From positions 62,001-126,000 of the forward strand of contig CM066292.1 in NCBI GenBank assembly GCA_033816765.1: a stretch of 64,000 nucleotides of DNA. Reading direction: 5' to 3'. The stretch comes from Nothopassalora personata (Eukaryota > Ascomycota > Dothideomycetes > Mycosphaerellales > Mycosphaerellaceae). The stretch's first letter is position 1, and the number at the start of each line of letters is the position of its first letter. Both the position numbers and the translations under genes were made by a program. This document shows positions 18,083 through 29,151 of this stretch, piece by piece. The notes below the pieces were generated by a model, which was not told where the DNA came from, did not search any database, and saw only the letters and a list, made by a program, of their open reading frames with translations.

Positions 18083-20940
18083 CTGTCCGAGCCAACTAGG
18101 GCAGTAAACATGACACTTTCACCTTTGCGGCTGGCAATAGTCCCCTCCCATGAACCATCATCGCAGTTACGGGCAGTGAGCCGCACCTTGCGGGCCCACG
18201 GACGTCCTAGGATTGTTGGCGAGTTTGGATCCGAGGAGATGAACATGTCCACTTGGCAGTGAACCCCAAATACCCAAACATCCAAATTGCCCACAACACC
18301 TTTGAACTGGGCCCGCCCTCCAGCACCTCGAAAGGCAAGCTGAGCACTCGACATTACTGGTAACCCAAACCTATGAGCGTTCCTCTGGCCGATGATATTC
18401 ACCTCGGAACCCTCATCAATTAGGCACCTGATCTGGTTCTTGTTCGTCCCAAATTCCGCTACTACCCAAGGACTAGGGACCATAGCAAAGTTGTCAAGGA
18501 CACTAGAGAGCCCGATCTTCTCAACATCCTCATATAGCTCAGCAGCAGGGACCGCACCCTTGAAGCAAAGCATGGTTGAATACACTCCGACATACTGGGC
18601 CTGACCATCTTCGCGGAAGACCTCCTCATTATACTCAGGTTCATCTTCACAGGTGACCACTTGTCCAGTGCGAACCTCAGGGTCCTTTCCTGCAAGACGT
18701 CGCACTGTAGCGAGCTTCTCCTGAAGAGCGGGGGTGTTAGCAACGCGACCGAAGAGGGCAGCCTCGAACCAGCGACCATATCGAAACCAATCTTGGGCGT
18801 TCACACTGGGAAACGTTGTCTGGAGGATCTGATCAATCCAGTAGATGATACCCTCTTCCTTTGTAACCGGGCCATCACCAGCTGAACCATACTGTCGGAC
18901 GTAGTTGTCAATCCTCATAGTCTTGGCATTCTGCATACGCTTCCTTTGTGCGAAGGGGGCGTTCACGGGACCAACAGGCATATCCTTAGGCAGTCCTTTG
19001 TTAGCATCGTTCCCTGGTCTGTTCACTTGGGCATCACTTCCCCTTCCTAGGGTTACCCCGGATCCAGCTGATGACTGAGTTTCGCTCATTTGAGCACTGA
19101 CTTCGTCAATCATTTCAACCTCCTGCTGGTCAATCTCAGCTTGCCGGATCTCCTGTTCCAATTGCAGGCGAACTTTCTCAGCAGCCTCAGCTCGGGCTCG
19201 CAGATCCTGGGCTGAGGACCGGGTCCTCGGGTACGGATTCTTCAGAATACCTACGGGTGCCTTCCCTTTCACTTTGTCAGACTGCACAGGATAGGCAGAT
19301 ACCTCGTCAAGCTCGCCCAAGTCGGTTGCCTGCTCCGCTTCACTTTCTCCGAATGAGACCCAATATGTCCCAGCAGCCTTCTCCTTTTGGCCAGACCGCG
19401 CGTCCTGAGGGCCATACTCCATTAAATGCCTGAAGTTAGGAGGGGGCTTAGAATGATCAGGAGGCGTGACCTTAGTCACCCCAGCGTAGTCCCTACCCAT
19501 CCATTGCTTACGCAGTGCGGGAATCTCATACTGGTTGTCAAACTCGATCGGTCCATAATGTTCTTCGAGCAGAGGGAGCATGCAGAGCAGTTTCGGTTTG
19601 CTGTAGTCCCTCCGAAAGTTGAACTTGGTGGGACGTGGATCGCCTTCTTTCCCTAGATACCACCAGTTGTTCGGGGCGAGGTATACGTAGCCCCGGGATA
19701 TTAAGGACCTCATCGCCCCACAATTGCTGGCCTGGTGCTTCGAACTGCCACAGTTGTAGCAACAACCATCCATCGCTTTGGACTGTTCGCGATTTTGCGA
19801 TGGGGGACGCTGCATTGCGTAAACCTGCAGTTCAGTGTCTGGGTCGTGCCTCTCCGGTTGCATAGAGCGTTGATTCTCGCTCGGGTAGAAGGCACCCGCG
19901 TCCGCGACGCGACCGCGCTGGTATGCACGTATGCTCATTTCAGCTACCTTCTGGATTAGGTCATCATCAACAACAGTCCTGGAGGTGGCCTTCTTAAGCG
20001 TGTCAATCTCAGGCTTGAGGCGCGGCATTTGCTTCACGACTGAGCGGTGCAGCTGAGGCAAAGCAAGAGGGAAATCTGTATGCACAGCTTTCCATCCCTC
20101 CTCACCATCTGCGATGCTAGCAGCTTCATCGAGAATCCTCTGAAAGTCCCTGAACTTCTCAGGTTGCTTTGGGTGAAGCCCGCAAGCCTTGTAGACCGCT
20201 TTCGCGACTGCCTCTGGCAATCCCTGAAGGAGAAGGCGACTCCGGGAGCTGTTATCCAAATCCTCAGGTTCAATTAGGTCACTTGAGGATACAAATAGGC
20301 GGATGAATTCCTTCACATCTTGTTCTTCAGGCCTCTTGCCTTGCTGCGCCCTAACAATCTCCTCAAGATATTCCCGACTCCCCAACATCGAGTGGGCGTC
20401 AAACCTTGAGAACTCTGACAAGAACGCCCTCCTGAAACGTGCCTTGCCGGTGAGCCACCCAGGCAGCCTCATGACCACACGCCGGATAGTAATTTCGCAA
20501 TTGCGCTCAAACCTGCCCCAGAAATCATCCTTCTTAATGGATGCCCGAGGCGGATACTGGTCCATTAGGTCGCCAAACCGCTCCCAGAACTCAGTAGCAT
20601 TGGTGCCATCAAAGAACGGATTCTCAGCACCTCCTGGAGGTGGAAAGCGAGGGCCAGCGTTTTCCATTGCTACTGCCAATCGTCTAAAGAGGGCAGTCAT
20701 AGCATCCATTCCAATTGTGCTGTTCATTCCTACACCCATACCCAATTCAGCGGCGCTGGTTCCGCTTCTCCCTTCTTTACTAGATTCAGGTGTTTCCCCT
20801 TCCTCCGATTCCTCCATCCCCTCATGAGGGACAGAATCCCTGTAGACCCCTTCCATTTTCGTGGGGTTCACAGGCTGTTCGTAGCCTCTGCCTATGTCGG
20901 CAAAGGTGCTAAGTTTTTCTGGTGATGCAGCCGTATCCAT
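18028..20940 (-). CDS. gag: Element A Gag with aspartic protease
   Basis: 970 codons from ATG at 20940. It has an acidic N-terminus, a capsid-like helical region (about residues 110-300) and a canonical CCHC zinc knuckle near residues 391-405 (CYNCGSSKHQASNC), which packages element RNA. A Lys/Glu/Gln coiled segment lies near 580-620. The C-terminus is a retropepsin-like domain: LIDEGSEVNIIG near residue 839 and ILGRPW about 65 residues later. The active-site triplet is D-E-G instead of D-S/T-G, an unusual change whose effect is unknown; related fungal elements would show whether it is a family trait. It precedes pol with a 55-bp overlap. Confidence 0.85.
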   Translation of the reverse strand: MDTAASPEKLSTFADIGRGYEQPVNPTKMEGVYRDSVPHEGMEESEEGETPESSKEGRSGTSAAELGMGVGMNSTIGMDAMTALFRRLAVAMENAGPRFPPPGGAENPFFDGTNATEFWERFGDLMDQYPPRASIKKDDFWGRFERNCEITIRRVVMRLPGWLTGKARFRRAFLSEFSRFDAHSMLGSREYLEEIVRAQQGKRPEEQDVKEFIRLFVSSSDLIEPEDLDNSSRSRLLLQGLPEAVAKAVYKACGLHPKQPEKFRDFQRILDEAASIADGEEGWKAVHTDFPLALPQLHRSVVKQMPRLKPEIDTLKKATSRTVVDDDLIQKVAEMSIRAYQRGRVADAGAFYPSENQRSMQPERHDPDTELQVYAMQRPPSQNREQSKAMDGCCYNCGSSKHQASNCGAMRSLISRGYVYLAPNNWWYLGKEGDPRPTKFNFRRDYSKPKLLCMLPLLEEHYGPIEFDNQYEIPALRKQWMGRDYAGVTKVTPPDHSKPPPNFRHLMEYGPQDARSGQKEKAAGTYWVSFGESEAEQATDLGELDEVSAYPVQSDKVKGKAPVGILKNPYPRTRSSAQDLRARAEAAEKVRLQLEQEIRQAEIDQQEVEMIDEVSAQMSETQSSAGSGVTLGRGSDAQVNRPGNDANKGLPKDMPVGPVNAPFAQRKRMQNAKTMRIDNYVRQYGSAGDGPVTKEEGIIYWIDQILQTTFPSVNAQDWFRYGRWFEAALFGRVANTPALQEKLATVRRLAGKDPEVRTGQVVTCEDEPEYNEEVFREDGQAQYVGVYSTMLCFKGAVPAAELYEDVEKIGLSSVLDNFAMVPSPWVVAEFGTNKNQIRCLIDEGSEVNIIGQRNAHRFGLPVMSSAQLAFRGAGGRAQFKGVVGNLDVWVFGVHCQVDMFISSDPNSPTILGRPWARKVRLTARNCDDGSWEGTIASRKGESVMFTALVGSDRCKTLQELLKASGNGMVG

Positions 20941-21163
20941 TGTTGCGTGGTGCTTGCTTCAGAATGTGCTGATACTAGTTGTTGCTTGACAGGACCTTGT
21001 GACCGTGATTGTTGCTGAATACCTTGGACCTTGAATGTTTTTCGACCTTAGTCGACCTTGACCGTGAACCTTGGACCTTGAACCGTGATTTTGACCTTAT
21101 AAACTGGATGCTGATACGCCACCGGGTGTACACTTGATAACCCCCCCTCATTGACCACCAAAA
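20941..21163 (-). promoter_or_regulatory. Element A leader, primer-binding site and GACCTTG repeats
   Basis: Next to the 5' LTR the minus strand reads TTTTGGTGGTCAATGAGG; the TGGTGGTC part is a plausible tRNA-primer-binding site (tRNA 3' CCA pairing). Between it and gag, about 20992-21098 holds roughly seven to eight copies of GACCTTG or ACCTTGA on the plus strand, irregularly spaced. These may be a packaging or structural signal in the RNA leader. Confidence 0.5.
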
Positions 21164-21540
21164 TAATGTCTACCAACCACCCTATGTAGGCCTGTCCGAG
21201 TTGTGGTGGTATGGAGCGGTGCTTGCGTAAGCAGGGGTATTTGCCGGTCCTGGGACCGGGAAATCAGGTCACGTGACGAGCAGCGCAGTAGCCAGATAAA
21301 ACAAGAGGATTGGCGGACCCTAAACCCCTATACCCTCTACTCGAGAGGTATGAATTGAATTGTTGCCTTGATGCTACGCTTACAATACTCAACTGCGCAG
21401 TATATATCTCAATGGCCATACCAGGTCCTGCTGGCTTGCCCAAATGTCCAATCAAACCTAAATGAATTTGGGCAAGTTGGACCCAAGGGACCCCTTCCCA
21501 AACCCAAACCCAAGGTCAACACAACCCATTAGTCGTCAAT
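21164..21540 (-). repeat. Element A 5' LTR
   Basis: Matches the 9904-10280 copy throughout. It should hold the element promoter; palindrome at 21239-21264 and GTCACGTGAC at 21268-21277. Confidence 0.85.
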
Positions 21541-24500
21541 ACTAGGTAGATTCTTACGTCTAGTAGTAGTCGTAGGCGGTAGTTAACTAGTCCTATAACT
21601 TTGTCGATAAAAAATGGTCCGACCTTAACGTGATCTAGTTTCTTAGTCTTTCTTCTTGTTCTTAAGTTTTTTATAAGGAGATAGACCTTATCCCCCTCTT
21701 TTAGTAGAGGTGCCATTTTTCTCGTGTCCTACCGTTATTAAGACAGTTTATGTTGTATATCTTCGATCGCCTTACGTGTTTCTTTATGCAATTCTTTAAG
21801 AGTATCCGTCGTTACGATTACTCTTTCGGCTTGTAGGTAGGATCTAGGTGTTCTAAATAGGTTAGGATCTTTGCTAAAGTTTGCATAAAATGGTGTCGTT
21901 GAAGTTGTCTCTAATTTGTAGTTGTCTAGTGCAATCTGCGCTATTGGCAGTAATGAGACCTAGTTGTCTTATGCATAATTGATGTAGTGTCGTAGGTATT
22001 GTTCTAGCGTTTAATTTATCCTTTCGGTTTGTCCGTCTATTTCCGGATAATATGCTATTAACAGCTTATGTTTAATTCCGATCGTTCCTATAAGCGTCTT
22101 CTAGTAGTTCAATGTGAATAGCTTATCTCTGTCCGTTATAAACGCTTAAGGGAATCCGTGGTATCGGATAAGTCTATCTAGTACGAGGTATCCGAGCTGC
22201 TCTACATTGTACGTTTCTAATGTAGGAATGAAGTGTGCATATTTCGTAAGTCTATCAACTATAACTAGTATTATATCGTATGGTTGTTTCGTAACTTAAT
22301 CTCTTAACGGTAGGAGTTTCGTAATAAAGTCTATTGTGACTTCGTCCTATGGTTTCGTCGGTAGTGTCCTAAACTGTAGGTAACCGTATTTTGCATGTCT
22401 CGTAGCCTTGTTTCGTTAGTAGTGTACGCATTGTTTAATGTAGCGTAATACCTTAAGTCTTATTTGTAGGAATGAGAAGCTACGCTATATTAGGTCTATT
22501 GTTTTTGAAGTTCTAGGGTGTCTATAAGTTAGTCCGTCGTGATGTTATTGTATACATTCTTCTTCTCGATCCTTAGGTACTTAGTATTTTCCTTGCGATA
22601 TAGGGAATTGTTCGTCCCTGTCGCCTAATATCCGTACGATGTTGTTAAATTCTCTTATGTTAGCACTAAGACTTCCGTCGGGGTTCGTCTTTAATATCTT
22701 ATATTGCACTAGTTCTTTTTCTTCTATGTAGTCGCTTCTTCGGCTTAGCGCGTCGGCGCGGCTATTCTCTCGTCCTAGAGTATATTTAATTTCGAACTTA
22801 TACTATCCTAGCAGCTCCGACTAGCGGGCTTGCCTTCGAGTAAGTTCTTTCGTCGTCGTGAAGTACGTAAGATTCTTATAGTTAGAAAGAATCGTTAACT
22901 TCGGTAGGCCCTCGACATATACTCTCTAATGTTATATAGTAGTAACAATAGCTAGAAGCTCTTTATTATAGATGTCGTAGTTCTGTTCCGCTATAGTTAT
23001 TTTCCGGGAGTAATAGGCTACTAGGTATCTCTACCTATCGTATATCTATGTTAAATACGCGCCTATTACTATATTAGACGTATCGGTCTCGATGTAGACT
23101 TCCTTACTACTATCGAATAGTCGAAGCGTAGGGGCTAAAGCGCATTATTCCTTGAGTTTCTTAAATGCTTTAATCTATTCCTTTCCCTATTTCTAAGTGA
23201 CGTCCTTTCTTATAAGTATCGTTATTAGTGCTACTGTCTTTAAATAGTTCTTAAAAAATTTCCGGTTATAGTTCGTTAGTCTAAGGAATGATTATACGTC
23301 CTTAACTGTTTTCGGTTCTAGCTACTCTCTAATTAACTGTGTCTTCGTAGGGTCGATCGTTATCCCTATAGTACTAATAATAAAGCCTAGGAATTTAACT
23401 TCTTTCTTATAGAATTCGCATTTCTCGGGTACTATCTTAAATCCTAACTACGTAAGTCGTTCGAAGACATCCTAGACTTATCTTATGTGCTTCTATAGGG
23501 ATTCTTTCGTGTAGACTAGTATGTCGTCTATGTAGGCGATAACGTATACGTCGAGTAGGATTCTAAGTGTTTCGTTAACAAGGTCCTAGTAGGATGCGGG
23601 TACGTTAGTTAATCCTATTAGTATAACTAAGAATTCGTAAAGTCCGTATCTTGTCCTAAAAGCGGTTTTCCATTCTTCTCCTTCCGCTATTCGTATAGCG
23701 TAGAAGGCATCTCGTAGGTTAATCTTCGTATACTAGTCCGATCCGGTTAATCTATCTTATGCTTCTTCGATGTTAGGTAGCGGGTATCGGTTCTTAATCG
23801 TAATCTCGTTTAACTTCCTATAGTCTTATACGAGTCGTAACTTCCCGTTTGCTTTTAGAACGAACATGCATAGAGTTCCTACACTTAAGGTAGATCTTCT
23901 TATCTATCCTTTAGCTAGCTTCTCCTTTAGCTATTCTCGTAGGGTCTATAGCTCTTTCTTAGACATTTAGTATAGGGGTCCCTATAGAGGCTCTTTCCCT
24001 AGCTAAATGTTAATCTTATAATCCTATAGGCGGTGCTTAGGTAAGGCGGTTTTGCCTCTCTCCTCTTTAAAGAGTCGCGACTACTTGCGATACTCCTTAG
24101 GAATACTTGACTCTAAGATGTTAGTATTCTTCGATAGTGCGTTACTTCTATTACTTCTAGTAACTTCGTAACCCGGCGGCCCTACGCTAGTGTCTATCCC
24201 GGTCGAAGGTAGTTCTTCTATCCTTCTATTCGGCGTAAGCTATATCTCGTTTAGCTATTTCCTTACCTTATCTACTAGTGAACGCTACTACTACGTAGGC
24301 TAAATGTCGATAACGCAATCGCATTCTCTAAATATAAGTACTCCTCTTCTCTAGTCGATTTCTAGATTATGCTTTCTTAACTAAGGCATACCTAATACTA
24401 TGTTATAACTAGCTATATTAGTAACATCTAAGGTAATATTCTCGTAGTACTATTAGATAGCTAGTAGTAATGGTATCGTCTCCTATTCTACGCTAGGTAA

Positions 24501-24750
24501 CGATAATCCGCTTACCGCGATTAACTCGTAACCCCATTTCTTCTTTAGGGTAGCTAACCCGTTTCTTCTTATAAAAGACTCGGAGATAAAATTCCCCGCT
24601 ACTCCTAAGTCGATTATGACACTAGTCTTATGTCCGTTAACGATTGCTTATGTCTAGAAAACTGTGTTTAATGTCGATACGTAAGCCTAAGTATTGCATA
24701 ACTCCCTCCGGTCGCTTATTCCTAGGGAGCTAATCCTTTTCCCGAGTAGT
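21541..24750 (-). pseudogene. pol: R1 Pol remnant: protease, RT, RNase H, integrase
   Basis: The minus strand reads as a Gypsy polyprotein with frequent TAG. Landmarks are the protease active site at about 24580-24640 (I-I-D-L-G-V-A-G-N-F, a mutated D-S/T-G), the RT catalytic YIDDILVY at about 23520-23545, and the RNase H and integrase core between about 23100 and 21750. Alignment to R2 36960-40090 is collinear. Its C-terminus continues at 9657-9903 beyond element A. It cannot be translated. Confidence 0.75.
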
Positions 24751-24759
24751 ATATAGTTC

Positions 24760-26740
24760 GCTATGCTTCGTGCCTAGAGGCTTCGGCTAGAACCTGTAGC
24801 CCGTTGCCCTATATCTACACTTGTAGTCTATTGCGTTCCTAGATCTTCTACGTTTCTAAGTAGAGAGCCCGTACGTGCTATACTACTGTTCGTAGTTCGG
24901 TTAAGACGAAAGTTCCTACTAGTGTTTAGTACCCGGTACCTGTTATTCGGCTTCCTATAGGTAGTCGTTCTATAACGACGGTTGCTAGATTCTCGGTTGT
25001 TTCCATAAGTGGGTATCCCTAGGCTATACCTCGTAGGGTGTCAAGTGTCTTATTAAACTTAATAGAATGTAGCCTCCTTCGTCCACCTATCTTAGGTAGG
25101 AATTCCTCGTACCTTCTTTATAGGTAGATAATCATATCGTACAGTTTCTTAGGTGCATCTACCGTAAAAGTAAGTTGTTCGTTATCGTCGTTAGTGTCGC
25201 TCTCTCCTCCTTCGGAGGAATCTTCTTCGCTTAATTCTTCCGGATCCTGTTCTTCCTTAATAGTATTTAGCCCGGTAGTTTCTTAACTTTCTTCCTATGG
25301 TTCTAGTGACTATAATCCGTTCCATCCTAGGTCCTAATTTTCTTTGTCGCTTCTATCTTCGTTAAAGTAGGATTTATCAATGTCCACTTCTCGGAGCGTA
25401 GCGTTTTGCCTATACGTCGCTCCTAGGATTCCTCGTAGTTGCTAAGGCTAATACTCTACGCCTAACTTCGCGGCGTAGTGAACTTAACACGAGTCTTAGT
25501 AACAGAATTGCTAATAAAGGCTTCTATAACCATTTCGAGATTCGGATTCGATCTCGTAGTCGACTCTTCGTGCTATTATGTTAAACTGTTGTAGTTAGTT
25601 CTTCGTATTAAATGGAATAACTACTATTTACTGCCTATAGTATCCTCCTCGTCCTTCTAAGGGGTCTAGGAGAGGCGTCGTGCTTCTATTGCTAGCTCTC
25701 TCCCCTACTCTCCGAGTATAGTCGGTATCTCCTCGAGATCTAACGCTACTCTTAGATTTACTAGTTCGGGGTTGCATTATATTCAATTGCTCGCGGCGCA
25801 CTATATTCTTACCGCGGCAATCCCGTACTATATGACCTTCCTTACTATAGGCATAGTATATAAGTTTTCCTTTTCCTTTAAAGGGCTTTCCGTAGCCCCT
25901 ACTCTTATCGATCCTCCGTCCTCGTTAGGTAACGTCTAGTTCCATTAGCTGTGGTCTATAGTAGGGCTAGTTTTATCGTGAGAATTCTCCCTTCGTAACG
26001 TATCCTCCTAAGGGTCTACGATCCGGAGTGTATCCTGCTATTCCTTCTACTTTAGAGTCGTATTTCTTCTCCTAGTGTCGTTCCTAGAGCTAGTTATCGA
26101 TATTAATCGACGCCTTCATTAGCTCTTCGAGGTTAGTAATCTGTCCCCCGTGTCTTATTAACTCGTCCTTAATAGAGTCTTTAAGTCTACGTCGGAACAT
26201 AGTTATTAACGCTGTCTAGTCCCATCTAGTAATTTGTCCGTATTCTTCGAATTTAGCGGCATACTCTAAAGTAGACGTCTTCTGTTTTAGGTGTTAAATG
26301 ATTCGTATAGCCTGTTAGACTTCGTTCGAGGTTCTAAAGATTAACTTCATCTTATCTTTAAAGAGGGTGTAGCTCCTAAACATTCTAGTAGGGTCTAATC
26401 GTCCTATACCTTTAAGGTATTCCTTAAGGTAAGGTTTGATCTAGTTCTACGCGCTTCCGCGAAGGTACGTAATGGCGAAGATAGTTCTTTTATCGGCATC
26501 GACTAGGTTAAACATAAGGTATATATCTATCTAATTAATCCAGTCGTCGAACTTAGCTCTGTCTCTATAGAAGAGGTCTAGCTTAGCAGCCTTAACGTCA
26601 TTCTTCCTTAGAGTAGGCTCGTTATCGTTATTAGACTTATCGTCCTTCGTAGTAATCTATTGTAGTAGCGCACGGCGGATACTTCCTACTTCGCTAGGGG
26701 CGGGTGTTCCCCTACTAGCTGCTTAAGTAGCGCTTATCCT
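24760..26740 (-). pseudogene. gag: R1 Gag remnant
   Basis: The minus strand gives a Gag-like helical region (about 26100-26700) and a zinc knuckle at about 25800-25870 in which the Cys residues now read Tyr (YYAYSKEGHIVRDC). This is the outcome expected from TGC/TGT-to-TAC/TAT transitions. An acidic Glu/Ser stretch lies at about 25180-25260. It matches R2 gag 27600-28956 and the 36270-36480 continuation. Confidence 0.65.
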
Positions 26741-26754
26741 AAGGGCGTTTAAAG

Positions 26755-27160
26755 TGTTATTGTCTCGTTCTAGGGCTAGTCTCAAAAGAGAGATAAGTTA
26801 AGTTACGTGGCGGTATTCTTTAGAGAGGCTAAAGTAAGCTAAGCGAAGATAAATAGTAGGAATAAGAGTTGTATTCCAATTAGTAAGATAGTAACATAAG
26901 TTGAACGTATTAGAACCATAAGGGTTTCTTAGCGTTCCTAAATACAAAGGAGATAGAGCGTTGCTCTCCGTACTCTCTATGCTCTCTATGTTCTCTCGAG
27001 ATCACCGAGATTAACGAGGTTAAGGAGATCACTTTAGTTGCTCTCTCGGTTCCTTAGTTTCATTCCTACGGGCGAGAGAGCACTTCTCGGGCGGAAGCGC
27101 CCACCAATTGTAGAGGTCTAATTGGTTAGCTTCCTTTAGCCCTAGATTAGAACCGTAACA
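26755..27160 (-). repeat. R1 5' LTR (right copy)
   Basis: 406 bp, TGTTATTG...CCGTAACA. It shares its first 205 bp with the left copy but has a different U3 of about 190 bp containing CTCTC-type repeats. The base after the LTR in element sense begins CTTTAAACGCCC, also found after the R2 5' LTR and so probably the primer-binding region. Confidence 0.75.
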
Positions 27161-27173
27161 GCGTAGTACTTCT

Positions 27174-27579
27174 TATTACGGAATGATTCCTATAGACCCT
27201 AGAATTATAATAACGAAACGAGTACGTAACTTATCCTACCTAAGCGCTTAGACTTAGGGCGATTAGACTACTTATACTTAGACTAATTAGACTACTTATA
27301 CTAAGAATAATTAGACTAATTACCGAGATCTACGAATCTCCTTTGTATTTAGGAACGCTAAGAATCCCTTATAGTTTCGATGCGTTTAACTTACTGTTTA
27401 ATATTACTATTTAGAATATACTAAAACCTAACCTCTACTATATTATTTCTTAAGTCTTTAAAAGACTAAGATAACTACTACTTTATTACTCTCCCTCGAC
27501 TTCTTATCGGCCCGAGAATAAATCCAATTAAGCTTATCTTCTTAACTTATAACATTATTAGGTTATACTAAACCTAATA
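27174..27579 (+). repeat. R2 5' LTR
   Basis: Same length as 41074-41479 with scattered transitions. U3 holds AATTAGACTACTTATACTTAG-like repeats at about 27261-27320. The core around 27331-27390 matches the R1 LTR core in inverse orientation. Confidence 0.75.
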
Positions 27580-27599
27580 GCTTTAAACGCCCTCTACGA

Positions 27600-28956
27600 T
27601 AGGAGACTAATAGAGTAAACGGGGAACACCCGCCCCTAGTAAAGCAAGTAGAGCCCGACGACCTTAGACCGTGAACGATGCTATTAATGGATTAGCTACT
27701 TATATAGGTAACGACACCCTTAAGATTAGTAAGCTAGAATACTACTATAGCGACCGAGACAAGTTTAATACTTAGGTCTCTTAGATAGATATATACTTTT
27801 TATTTAACTCTATGCCTAAGAACCTTAAGCCTATCTTTACTACTACCTTCTTAAGAGGACGAGTATAGTATTAGGTTAAACCATTCCTTAGGAAATACTT
27901 AGATAGTAACGGAGAAGATAATGCCGACGGAATCTTTAGGTTATATAACTATCTTAAGCATGCTATAAAGAGCGTCTTTAGTGTCTCTAATAAGATTACT
28001 ACTACCGTTTATATTATTTAGCATTTAACATAGAAGACATCTACTACCGAATATACTACTAAATTCTAGGAATACGCGTAACTTACTAATTAGGACGATA
28101 AAGCACTTTAAGTTATATACCGAAGAGGACTAAAGGAGTATATTAAGGACGAGTTAATAAGGGACGGTCGGAAGATCGATAGCTTAGGCGACCTCGTTAG
28201 AGTTACGATCGATCTTAACGATAAGCTCTACGAGAGAGCTATAGAACGACGATACGACTCTAAAGTATCCGGAAAGGCTAGATATATACTAGGCTATAAT
28301 AACCGTAATAGAGGCTTCTACGACAACTATAACAATAAGCCTAGGGATAAACCGTACTACGGACTATAGCTAATAGAGCTCGACGTTACCGAGAAAGGTC
28401 GTAAGATTAGGAATAGTAACGGGAATAGAGCATCCTAGAGTTCGAAAGAAACACGAACTTACTACGGATATAGTAAACCTAGCTACCTAGTAAGGGACTG
28501 CCGCGGTAAGAATATAGTGCGCCGCGAATAGTTTAACATAATACAACCCCGAACTAGTAAATCTAAGAGTAGCGTTAGATCTCGAGGATATACCGACTAT
28601 ACTCGGAGAGTAGGGAAGAGAGCTAGTAACAGAAGCACGACGCCTCTCCTAGACCCCTTAGAAGGACGAGGAGGATACTATAGGTAGTAAATAGTAGTTA
28701 TTCTATTTAATACGAAGAACTAACTACGACAGTTTAATATAATAATACGAAGAATCGACTACGAGATCGAATCCGAATCTCAAAATAGTTATAGAAGCCT
28801 TTATTAGCGATTCTATTACTAAGACTCGTATTAAGTTTACTACGCCGCGAAATTATGCGTAGGGTATTAGCCTTAGTAACTAAGAGGAACCCTAGGAGTA
28901 ACGTATAGGCAAAACGCTACGCTCTAAGAAGTAGACATCGACGAATCCTACTTTAA
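27600..28956 (+). pseudogene. gag: R2 Gag remnant
   Basis: The plus frames, reading through TAG/TAA, give a Gag helical region (about 27690-28250) and a degraded zinc knuckle at 28453-28497 (YYGYSKPSYLVRDC, with two Cys and the His now Tyr). Element B interrupts it at 28957; the acidic continuation resumes at 36262. Confidence 0.65.
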
Positions 28957-29140
28957 TGTCACGGGCAGCCCGCGACCCTTCACTGACGATGCGTCGTCCC
29001 GGCGGAACCTCGGACCTTCCGCATCGGGTTAGCGCGGCTTGGCGTTGCTTTATCTATCCGCCGCGCCTCGCGCTCCTCTTTCGTAGCTTCGTAGAACAAC
29101 AACTATCTCATTCGGACCCTATGGTACGCGCGCCCTTACA
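28957..29140 (+). repeat. Element B 5' LTR with promoter
   Basis: TG...CA, 184 bp. TTTATCTAT at 29049-29057 is a TATA-like box about 40 bp before GTAGAACAA (29091-29099), the proposed RNA start (inferred from pairing with the primer-binding site). Confidence 0.8.
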
Positions 29141-29142
29141 GT

Positions 29143-29151
29143 TTGTTCTAC
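29143..29151 (+). promoter_or_regulatory. Element B self-primer binding site
   Basis: TTGTTCTAC, two bases after the LTR, is the exact reverse complement of GTAGAACAA at 29091-29099 in the LTR. In Tf1-type elements the RNA 5' end folds onto such a site and is cleaved to prime cDNA. No TGG-type tRNA site is seen here. Confidence 0.55.

Larger units (their letters stand above)
9904..21540 (-). mobile_element. A: intact Ty3/Gypsy LTR retrotransposon with accessory locus
   Basis: Direct LTRs at 9904-10280 and 21164-21540 appear identical over 377 bp. The target ACTAG is present at 9899-9903 and 21541-21545, while the related R2 sequence (40075-40079 region) has it once, proving insertion into R1. 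The element is transcribed on the minus strand: LTR, primer-binding site, gag, pol, accessory ORFs, polypurine tract, LTR. Frames are open and CAG/CTG are common, so it has not been RIP-mutated. At 11.6 kb it is long for a fungal Gypsy because of the accessory locus. Confidence 0.9.
8620..27160 (-). mobile_element. R1: RIP-mutated Ty3/Gypsy chromovirus, minus strand, host of element A
   Basis: LTR-like ends lie at 8621-9007 and 26755-27160 (TGTTATTG...GTAACA on the plus strand). In transcription order (minus strand) come LTR, gag, protease, RT, RNase H, integrase, chromodomain, an antisense ORF, polypurine tract (AGAAGGGGGATAG, complement of 9008-9020) and LTR. GCGTA occurs on both outer flanks (8615-8619 and 27161-27165) as a probable 5-bp target duplication if the left end starts at 8620. 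Element A sits inside the pol C-terminus. Protein similarity to R2 is obvious across the element. Confidence 0.8.

Noticed and set aside
20303..20827. 174-aa plus-strand ORF within element A
   Set aside because: Antisense shadow of gag.
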